A DNA stretch of 64,000 nucleotides from Nymphaea colorata (lineage: Eukaryota > Streptophyta > Magnoliopsida > Nymphaeales > Nymphaeaceae). Positions 56,140 to 64,000 of the stretch are shown here, piece after piece. The notes beneath the pieces were generated by a model. The model made no database searches. It was not told where the DNA came from and saw only the letters and a list, made by a program, of their open reading frames with translations. The stretch's first letter is position 1, and each line of letters starts with the position of its first letter. Position numbers and translations under genes: made by a program. The DNA lies in the NCBI RefSeq assembly GCF_008831285.2, contig NC_045147.1, forward strand, positions 3,372,001-3,436,000, read 5' to 3'.

Positions 56140-57960
56140 ACAACTTAGCTTTCAAACAAGCCCTATTTTGCTGGATTTGAGCACCAATTGCCATCCTAAG
56201 TTCCCCATTTTCAGAAACTTGTTGAGAAAGCCTTGCCAAACAATTGTAGGGGCATTTTAGGAATTTAATTAGTTACCTTATTTTTTTTAATATCTACCAA
56301 TTAGAATAGGTTTATTGTTATTATTTGTTTTTGTTGTAGTTTATTGACTTTTTTTTCTTGCTTTAACCACTTATTTTGCGCCTCTTCCAGGATTCATGAG
56401 TACATTGAAGACGTAAAGTGTGGATATTGGCAGAATAGTCAAAGCACTTCAGGGTATATTTATTTTGTGCATTGGATTGTCTTCCTTTTGTGAGTTCGCA
56501 TAACTTTTTTAGTTTCAGTAATAAAGGAAATTTATATCTTATCCATTTTTGTTTTGGATCATGATTCTCTGAGATCTTCTTATTTGTGAATCGAACCAGA
56601 CTTATCACCACTTTTTGTGTAGATCTGAAAATTTAATTGGCATGTTACTGAGACGCAATAGAAAATAGCATCACAAAAGGCCCAAGATGGGTTGCGCACA
56701 CCATAAGTAGCCATGTGGCATAACATAGCAAATCATATTTTGCATGAGAAAGCGAAAGACATCAACACTCATTGCCATTATGTGCAGAAGAAAGTCGAAG
56801 GAGATGGAGACCCCATTTGATAAAAACAAAATCATTTTTCAAATTCATTGACCGAAAGTTCGCCGACAGAAAAATTCAAAAAATATCAATTGCATGTAAT
56901 GGATGGTGTTGAAAGGCACAATTCAGATGAAGATAGATGAAACTTCTCATGCTTGTCTTTCAGGAAGTGTGGATGCGGTTCCGGATATCACCTAAATTTA
57001 TACAATATTTTTTTTATTTTTTCTGGCCAATCACTTGTTTCTCAGTGCCTTATTTTTTCGTCCTTTGTTTCTACCATAAAGGGCTTGCAATCTACCAAAT
57101 AAATGATAATCAGGCATGACACTATCGTAGTCGCCAATAAACCATCACAGGCATTGAGTAAGCCAGTATGAGGCTCAACATGTTCCCCATGGATGTTTCC
57201 CTTGGATAATATAGGTCAATATTGGGTTGAATAACATAAATGTGTTGTCTTTGTGTGCTCATGTGTGGCTTGAAACTCCCGATGCAAATTGTTGGGAGAG
57301 AGGACTCCCATAACCTGGGGGCAGAGGCAGTTGTGGGGCACCATGTGGACAACCTACAAAAAATTCTTATTTTTATATTGATACTTCACATAAATTTTAT
57401 TTATTTACATGTTGGTATTTCTTAAAACCCGACTAGGCTCAACTACATAATGGGTGTTAAATTATAATGAGAAAGTAGTTAAACAAGTAGCAACTGAACA
57501 AGTTAATGAGTTAAATGAATTAAGAGTTAAACAAAATGAGACTTGCTTAACATAAATGAGCTAAACGAGTCGATTAAGAGTTAAACAAAATGAGACTTGC
57601 TTAACATAAATGAGCTAAACGAGTCGAGTCCAAGGTTGACGTTGTATCCTCAAGTCAAGCTTCAGCTTGTTCTATCGAGCTCAAGTTTTCTGAGTCGAGC
57701 TCAAGCTGGCCCAACTTGAACTCGACTCGGCTGGTGTGCCGCCTTACTTCCTCCCAACTAGCAGTGCCATATATTACACTCTAAATGAATCGAGTATTAG
57801 TAAACTCTCAAATGAACACTTATTTCAGTGTAATTGCCAACTTCGTAATTCCAAATGTCCTCTTTGTGGATGGGATGAAAAATTAAGATATTTTAGTTAA
57901 CACTTGCTTCCTTAACAAAAGAGATTGATGGCTGGGATTTTTTTCCAACTTCTAAGAATG
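56140..57960. repeat. Duplicated block, partner 44,740-46,600
   Basis: See the partner block for shared landmarks. It includes a copia RNase H tail relic at about 56,725-56,945 (HIA ... EKAKDINTHCHY, VEGDGDPI). A 54-bp unit (TTAAGAGTTAAACAAAATGA ...) is tandemly doubled at 57,513-57,620. Confidence 0.9.
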
Positions 57961-58497
57961 ACTTTTATGGCTCCAGCCATTGCCCGTCAACCATTAAAAA
58001 AAATTGTTTTTATTTTCTTTCTTTACAAAAAAAATAGTGCATAGTTATCAAATAGACGTGATCTCACTTCTCTGTACAACCACCATGGTTCATTCTTCAC
58101 CTACATGAAACTTTAAAGCAAAGAAATATCATCAAGTAAATAGAGTACTTTATCAACAAGATTTCATCAAGTTTTTGAGAACAGTACAAAGAAATATTCA
58201 GTTTGATACTTTAGTCGCTTACAAAGCAAGCTCTAGATTCCAACCTAAACGTGATCTGTCTTTTAAACCTTTCTACAAATGGCGGCATATTAAAGCAGAT
58301 CACACTCTAATCGAGCTATCTGTCCTTTAGAAGGTTGTTTGAGGGCAGAAACAATATGTTACTGTTTCATATATTTTTTGCCTCAAAGGTTATGGTGCCT
58401 TAAAAATTGAAATAAATTCATTAAATGCTTTCACAAATATTTTGTGAATTTATCTCAATTTTTGCGGCACATACATGGCTTACCAAACAACTTTTAT
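57961..58497. other. Non-coding, end of duplicated unit
   Basis: Up to about 58,140 it matches 10,640-10,850. Beyond that no repeat partner or ORF was recognised. Confidence 0.45.
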
Positions 58498-58660
58498 GGG
58501 GTCCTTTGGCAGTAGAGACATTTTGTGAGTGTCTCATGAATTTATCCAAAAGATTGAGGCCAGTTTATCGAATGCTAAAACTATCGTTTTATGAACATGC
58601 TACAATATTTGGGGTAGATTCATGAGACACTTACAAAGTGTTGCTGCTGCCAAACTACCC
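58498..58660. mobile_element. 163-bp MITE with ~48-bp inverted ends
   Basis: Left GGGGTCCTTTGGCAGTAGAG and the reverse complement of the right end GGGTAGTTTGGCAGCAGCAA, then TGAGTGTCTCATGAATTTAT against TAAGTGTCTCATGAATCTAC, form a long near-perfect stem. The flanks are TTAT on both sides. The GGG...TTTGGC ends and a TTA-containing target duplication fit a Tourist/PIF-Harbinger MITE. Confidence 0.75.
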
Positions 58661-59261
58661 TTATAAGTATGGAGAAAGCAGAATTTGCTGCTTTTTTTCC
58701 AATGTTATAAAATTATTTATGAGCCGATAAGCGGTTGAATCGGCCTCTATCACTTAATACAGTCGAACAAGATGTGTCATTTTGGTTTTGTATAAGAAAC
58801 AAAAATTGATATCTATAACACTCACGATTAATATAAGAAGCTGAGTAATTAATGGGGTGTTAGACAAAATTTGTGGCGTCTTAATTAGCAGGATTTATGG
58901 GAGTGGCTTTAGAAGTGCGATCATCAAGGCAACTGTATATGGATCCAATTTTAGTCCCTTATTTTATCTATTTTAATTTATCTTATGGATATCCAAGCCA
59001 CTGAACTTTCAAATATATGGTGGTACAAGAGAAATGTGAAGGGGTCAAGTCCAAAGTTCACCATTAATTTATTTCCTGAGATTTTACATGGTTTTGCTAT
59101 AGTAAGGTTCGCTGGCTAGGGCTCTTTGGTCTCACTAAAAAAGTTAGTTAAAAAATACAAGTAACAGTTTTAAGTAGTTTAGAATGTAAAATATGATCCT
59201 TTCAAGGCACTTATATTGAAAATCCGTGCATCAGTCACCAAGTAATAGGTTGAAATCTTGT
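58661..59261. other. Non-coding upstream of the hevein locus
   Basis: A/T-rich, no ORF of interest and no partner recognised in the window. Confidence 0.5.
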
Positions 59262-59866
59262 TCTCAAGTTAACAAAATTTTTGTACTGGCCTCAAAAGCT
59301 TCTTGTTCTCAAACTGGGAATACTAAGGGGATCTCGCGACGGTTTTCAACGTCGATCGGGACTCAAGTCTCAACATTGATCGGGGGACTCAAGTCCCCCC
59401 GTGCTTCTTCCTTTCCTTCCTTCCCACCAGGAGCGGAGGGAAGGGGGCAGCAAGGGTCTTGGCCCCCGTCAGATTTTAAAAATTTTAAAATTTATATATA
59501 AATTTAAAAAAATATATTATAATATATATTTCAAATCACGTTTTACTGATGGTTTTGACCGTTGGCAGCCATAAACTTTTGAGTGGGTGTTTCGTGGAAA
59601 TTAGTAAAACCTTTATTAAGAAATGACAAGTAGTAGTCATCTTTTGTGGCGGCTAAGTCCAAAGATTCAAAAATAATTGTAGTCTTTTAAAGGTTTTACG
59701 TTATCCATGGATTGAAGACGACTTCAAGGGTCCAAAACCAAAGGCTAGCCACCAACATGTTGCCCTTAACTCCAAAATATAAATAGGTGAGCCAAGGTAG
59801 CATTACTCATGAGCATTTATCCCAATCATAAGCTCTAGCTAGAGAAAGTGAGATTATACATATCAG
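59262..59866 (+). promoter_or_regulatory. Promoter and leader of the hevein-like gene
   Basis: 59,262-59,790 is the single-copy counterpart of the 432-bp units at 11,149-12,444, with an extra G/C-rich insert at about 59,360-59,520. A TATA box TATAAATA lies at 59,778-59,785, 81 bp before the ATG, so transcription would start near 59,810 with a leader of about 55 nt (GCATTACTCATGAGCATTTA then AGCTCTAGCTAGAG). The leader contains an upstream ATG (CTCATGAGC, at about 59,808) that would be at or before the start site. Confidence 0.65.
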
Positions 59867-60097
59867 ATGGAAGGATGGAAGGGAAGAAGCGGCGTTGCAG
59901 CGGTGCCGCTTATGATCATGGTGTTACTTGTGCTGGTTGTAGGGGCAATGGTTATGCCTGTTGCAGAGGCTCAATGCCAGAACGGGCCTTGCTGCGGTGC
60001 ACTGGGTAACAACCAAGTGGACTGCAAAACGATAAATCCCAACTATTGCTGCAGCAAATTTGGTTACTGTGGCAGTGGCCCTGCGTATTGCGGGTGA
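59867..60097 (+). CDS. Hevein-like chitin-binding peptide precursor (8 Cys, 76 aa)
   Basis: A small secreted peptide. Residues 1-35 are a signal peptide with a basic N-terminus (KGR), a hydrophobic core (MIMVLLVLVVGAMVM) and an AEA cleavage site. The mature part is residues 36-76 (41 aa). Its C-terminal half CCSKFGYCGSGPAYCG is the chitin-binding core of the hevein/ChtBD1 family, with the conserved Ser, three aromatics (F65, Y67, Y74) and Gly-rich loop. The protein ends at YCG, as in short amaranth-type hevein peptides, without the C-terminal cysteine pair of classical hevein. Cysteines are at 37, 42, 43, 53, 61, 62, 68 and 75. The spacing C-x4-CC-x9-C-x7-CC-x5-C-x6-C differs from hevein's C-x8-C-x4-CC-x5-C-x6-C. 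It is likely secreted and chitin-binding, perhaps antifungal; this is inferred from the family. It is intronless, with no chitinase domain downstream. Confidence 0.85.
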   Translation: MEGWKGRSGVAAVPLMIMVLLVLVVGAMVMPVAEAQCQNGPCCGALGNNQVDCKTINPNYCCSKFGYCGSGPAYCG

Positions 60098-60530
60098 GCT
60101 TTTTAGCTCTAGTGTTATGCCATTGTCAGGCTTATAAGACGGTCTTATGGCTATGAATAAAGCAGCTAGCTAAGCTGGTGGTAAGGTCCGGGTCAGCTCC
60201 AGTACTCCTTAAATAAAGCAGTGTATGCACCGTCTTGTTTGATGATGTAATATCTATTTGTGGAATCTCATAATGACACGTTATATGTGTTTGTTGTGAT
60301 TGCATTGTGTCCTTCCATTGGCTTTAGAGAAATTTTAAAGCTAAATATGTGTCGTCTTTTATGGTTGCATGCAATTGGTCATCGATTCACGGATTTAAGA
60401 TCCAAGGTTGCATTAAAAGACGTGCTTTAGAAGACTAGGATCTTAGGAACGTGGATTAAAAAATGTTGATTTTTGATATCCTTGGGGTAATTTTTGATAT
60501 CCTTGAAAAGGGTTTTACTTCTCTAACAAC
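60098..60530 (+). other. 3' untranslated/flanking region of the hevein-like gene
   Basis: Contains GAATAAAGCAG at about 60,155 and TTAAATAAAGCAG at about 60,209, two candidate poly(A) signals. 60,095-60,290 matches 19,924-20,090 behind the disrupted paralogue. The part at about 60,250-60,410 is missing from that copy. No ORF. Confidence 0.65.
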
Positions 60531-60554
60531 TTAGCCACGAGATTGTCGATCGAA

Positions 60555-61330
60555 TTTTCTCTGTATGTTCTGATCATATATTTTCCTAATAGGGGAACTT
60601 CAATACCGAGAAATAATGAAAATCTATGGGATCTTTTCGAATAATCTCCCAGCCAAAGTTTTCAACAAGGCTACGTACATGATCATCTACATAAAGCATG
60701 ACAAAAAAAAAAGATTGTCTATTTTGAGAGGATAAAAAAGAGTTGTCTGATAGAGCTTTTAGAAAAGTTATGTGCCTCCAAGGAAATTGCTCAACCATGA
60801 ACACACGATTCTTTAAGTGCTTTCTTCATACCATACAGAGGCTTTCAAAGTTAGCAAACATGATTTTTGAGGATCGGATTACTCAAAATCAGGTTGTTGT
60901 TTCATGCAATAGTATCTTCAATGGTAACTTTAGTGAAAATATAGTAGTGACACCACGTATGCCTGCTTCCTGAGGATGTATAAGTAATCCCTGTACTAGC
61001 AGATTCTCTTTTTTAGCATCAGTGATTGCCCAATTTCTTGTAGTGACTTTACAATACGTATTATTTTCCATGAGACGGAAAGCATATCAAGATTGATCAC
61101 CATTATGTGAATGAGAAACTCCAAACTAATGAGGTAGATACCGCATTTGCTAAAAGCAAAATATTGACTAAAAGCTTCCCAAGGTAGAAATTAGTAAACA
61201 TCAATGGATGTATGGTTGTGATGGCATCACCACCTCACTTGGTGAGCGTTGAAAGATATGATTCCTTTGAAGGTTGATGAAATCTATCGTCCTTATCTTT
61301 TTGGATATGCAAGTGAAAATATAATAGTGG
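60555..61330. repeat. Duplicate of 21,279-22,030 with copia relics
   Basis: Sequence and order match (CTAATAGGGGAA, ACGTACATGATCATCTACAT, CACGTATGCCTGCTT). On the minus strand 60,804-60,586 has MLYVDDHVRS, a decayed RT YVDD motif, followed by DPIDFHYFSVLKF. On the plus strand at about 61,050-61,240 lies an RNase H tail (HHYVNEKLQTNEVDTAFAKS). It is dead retroelement DNA shared by both hevein loci. Confidence 0.8.
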
Positions 61331-62000
61331 CAACATGTTTCTCAAGTTTGATGTAATCTAATACTAATCGACATGAATTGAAAAGATTGCAACTAAAGCT
61401 TCTTGTTTCTCAAGTTCACAAAATTCGTTGCGGACGTCAATGGTACTTCATTCATGTTTAATGGAAAGCAAAACCTTTATGAGGAAAATCATAGGTTGTT
61501 TTGAAATCGTTAAGGGAAGGCTATGTCTGAATATTCAAAAAGAATTGTCGTATTTGAGCTTCACGTTATTCATGTGTGTCGTTGATTAAATGGTGCATAT
61601 GAACGTTAACCTTATACGTCAAAGATGCTTCCAGGGCTTAAAACCCACAGGCTAGCGATCATTGGCTATAATTTTCTATGTGATCAAGTTTGTAATTGTG
61701 TCGCTAGTTAATTTGCTAGTGGTTATATGATGTAAGCTGGAATGGCATCTGGTTTTTCATCTTTCCAATTTTTGCTTATAGTAGTTGTTTTGTAGTTTTA
61801 TTAGATCTTATTAGTGGTGCTTATTGTAGAAAACTATAATTGTTTGTCAGAGTTAGACAGTGTGCAGAAAATTGAGCTTCTTCTACATTCTCGAACTTTC
61901 TTCTGAACAAAAAAATTGCCTACTTTGCACACTCCATTGAGAAAATTCTTAGATTTTTGGACAAATTTGGTGTCATTTCCTTCCCTGACACATCTACTAT
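61331..62000. repeat. Duplicate of 23,757-24,370
   Basis: Shared landmarks are AAAAGATTGCAACTAAAGCT, GGGCTTAAAACCCACAGGCT and TCTACATTCTCGAACTTTCT. Relative to 21-25 kb, this copy jumps from the equivalent of 22,036 to 23,757, a 1.7-kb difference. No gene. Confidence 0.85.
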
Positions 62001-62640
62001 ATCGGGGGAAACTTTCAGAATTTTTGGACTTATTTTCATATGTGGTTTTCAAAAAAATTTCAAAAACTGGTTTCCATGGTTATCTATTTTCAGGTCTCTT
62101 TGAGAAAAGTTCATGTCTTAGGATTTAGGGGAAATTTTGAGTTCCATGAAAAGGCTATTCCTTCTCTAACAACTTAGCTTTCAGACAAGCCCTATTTTGG
62201 TGAATGTGGACATCATTTGCCCTTCTAAATTTTCTATTTCCTAAAACCTAGCCAGAGCTAGAGCATTTCTATACTATATATAATAGCGGCATTTTAGTAA
62301 TTTGTTTAGTTTATTTCTTTATTTTCTTTTGTCAATTACACTAGGTTCATTTTTTTTTTGTCTCTTAGTTGTAATTTGTTTCAATTTTAGATTTTGACTT
62401 ATTTTTCCTTGTTTTAGGTGCCTATTTTGGGACTCCTCAAGGATTCATAACTACATTGAAGATATAAATTGCAGATCTTGCTAGAGTCCTTGAGCAATTA
62501 GGAAAGATTTGTTTCTTGGACTGGATTGCTGTCTTTGTGTGACTGCAATATCTTTTGTTTGAGTAACAAAGAGTATTTTATTCATTTTTTATTTGGATCT
62601 AATCAGGCACATTACTGTCATGGAGATCAAGAATTTTAAG
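62001..62640. other. Non-coding, diverged relative of 44,750-45,200
   Basis: CTTAGCTTTCAGACAAGCCC and GTGACTGCAATATCTTTTGT phrases echo 44,770-45,160, so it belongs to the same old repeat, heavily diverged. No ORF of note. Confidence 0.5.
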
Positions 62641-63120
62641 TGCTATTTGATTTCCACTTGTACTTCATCAAAAACATCTTTTAAAAATACTTGACGACAA
62701 ATCTCACAGAAATTTGATCATCAAAAGTATCCTTGAGATAAGAAAGAGTTTTTTTAAGTAGTGTCCAACCACTGGGTCCTCTATGTATTGGCACACGCTA
62801 TTTACAGCAACTGCGATGTCATGTCTAACGATAGTAGCATATTGTAAGGCTCCAATAAATCTTCTATATGATATGGAGTCATTTAAACCAGTCTAATGCT
62901 TTTTTAAAGCTGGACATGAAGCCATGAGATAGAGATTGCCATTACATCTTTTGGACCTGCCCTCATTAGACATTTGATAATGTATTTTTTCTGTTATGAC
63001 CAAATATTTTTCTAATAAGACGACTTCAAAACCAAGAAAATAATGAAATTATGGTAGATCTTTGACAGAAATCTCCATGCTGATTGAAGTTTTCAAATGG
63101 ACAGTTGACAGAAAAACGGC
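62640..63120 (-). pseudogene. Copia reverse transcriptase / RNase H relic
   Basis: From high to low coordinate, minus frames give a decayed RT end, then MRAGPKDVMA, MASCPALKKH, SYRRFIGALQYATIVRHDIA, VAVNSVCQYIEDPV and, after a shift, SYLKDTFDDQ. This is the YRS-VGALQYAT-TRPDI-FAVN-VCQ-M block of Ty1/copia pol. Stops and frameshifts are numerous. A shorter relative is at 21,020-21,265. The 5' gag and integrase parts are not present. Confidence 0.85.
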
Positions 63121-63189
63121 GAAATGAAGGTGTGAACTAACAAGGCAACATACATAATCCAAACTTGATTTGAGTTGATAGCACTACCA

Positions 63190-63780
63190 ATATGAGAGAA
63201 GATGGTCCCAATTGTGGCCTATTGGGAAACAGATTGGGCCTTTTAAGTTCTTTGCTCCATCCTTAAACTTTGTGCAACCAGTATTTCTTGTATAGCTATT
63301 CTCAACTATATTCAAAAGATCTTGTGACAAAAAAAAAAAAACTCATTTTGTGCTTCCGGATTCATAATTGTATCCATTAAAAATAGGCACCAATGCTTGG
63401 AAAAGGTCAAAATTATCTCAGGAATTTGTCAAATGGTTTAGTTATGCATAGAAATGTTTAACTTGCACACTTAATTCTTCAGCCTTCACAAACAATCACC
63501 ACCTTACACAACAATGCTCAGGTTCAATCAAAACCTAAGCTCTGAAACCACCATTAGCAACAGAAAACAAACAGCAGCCAACTTGCAAGTCTAAGATGAA
63601 GTCTCCTGCCATTCCTCTTCTTGTTTAGGCAAATTACAAATAGAAGTGGAAAACATAATAGAAAAAACATGAAAGATACAAATGGGTAACACAAAAAATC
63701 AAATGGAGGATAGAGTTTACGGCACAAACACTTTCAATTCTGATATATTTTGGTAGAGTAGGAGGAGTGTTTCAATATTC
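63190..63780. repeat. Third copy of the 24,370-24,930 / 34,380-34,900 block
   Basis: Shared landmarks are AAGTTCTTGCTCCATCCTT-like sequence, TTTGTCAAATGGTTTA, ACAATCACCACCTTACACAA and TCTAAGATGRAGTCTC. No coding content. Confidence 0.85.
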
Positions 63781-64000
63781 CACCGCTCAGCAAAAGACCG
63801 ACGTCCACCCTTCTCCCCCATCCCTCACAGTTTTAGCCATACTTTTTAGTATCTGAGGTGCTGCCTTTGATATGCTTAACTTGCACATCAATGGCCTTAC
63901 ACGGAGGTTGACCCTCTGTATATTCGAACTGGGGACTGAGTACGCATCTACCTGCCCCTGACTCAAGCTATTGCATCAACCTCTTGGAGTTATGAGTGCT
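63781..64000. other. End of window, nothing recognised
   Basis: 220 bp, slightly more G/C-rich, with no ORF or repeat partner identified in the window. Confidence 0.5.

Noticed and set aside
60098-60530. Possible chitinase catalytic domain after the hevein domain
   Set aside because: The hevein frame ends at TGA directly after YCG and no GH18/GH19 motif is seen in any downstream frame.
1-64000. tRNA, rRNA or organellar insertions
   Set aside because: No cloverleaf, conserved rRNA or plastid/mitochondrial gene sequence was recognised by eye; a tRNAscan or organelle alignment would be needed to exclude short ones.

Overview
The window is nuclear DNA of a flowering plant. The evidence is spliced plant-type exons with GT-AG introns, an intronless plant carboxylesterase, a hevein-type chitin-binding peptide gene, fragments of a plant receptor kinase and a plant GH35 beta-galactosidase, Ty1/copia elements primed by initiator-Met tRNA, hAT-type transposon remnants and many A/T-rich microsatellites. 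The species cannot be named from the sequence. Coding density is very low. Most of the window is transposon remnants and old segmental duplications.

Layout. 0-4 kb: minus-strand 3' half of a CTLH/CRA (RanBPM/GID-complex-like) gene, with a decayed hAT transposase just downstream. 4-10 kb: non-coding, no gene recognised. 10-20.3 kb: a shredded paralogue of the hevein-like gene found intact at 59.9 kb. Its promoter is present as three 432-bp tandem units and its signal-peptide region as three 191-bp units. The mature-peptide part is displaced 2.1 kb by an insertion that holds a receptor-kinase fragment. A 4.65-kb hAT-like element then sits exactly on the stop codon, with an 8-bp target duplication, and carries an intron-containing beta-galactosidase fragment. 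20-28 kb: copia RNase H/RT relics, duplicated non-coding blocks and MITEs. 28.2-38.3 kb: two tandem carboxylesterase genes, one intact (29.0 kb) and one broken by an 8-bp frameshift (37.3 kb). 40.3-44.4 kb: a 5' fragment of a second copia family, a hAT transposase C-terminus and tandem repeats. 44.7-58 kb: a large duplicated block (44.7-46.6 and 56.1-58 kb). Between its copies lies a complete 4,989-bp copia element (49,174-54,162) with near-identical LTRs but defective ORFs. 59.2-64 kb: the intact hevein-like gene with its promoter and 3' flank, then copia relics that duplicate those of 21-25 kb.

Three protein genes look worth treating as host genes: the partial CTLH/CRA gene, the intact carboxylesterase and the small hevein-like peptide. 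They have no evident pathway link. The most notable items are the hevein-like peptide with an unusual eight-cysteine spacing, the transposon whose terminal inverted repeat re-supplies the stop codon of the gene it hit, the capture of a beta-galactosidase fragment by that transposon, and a copia element whose pol frame runs into a coding minisatellite inside its own LTR.
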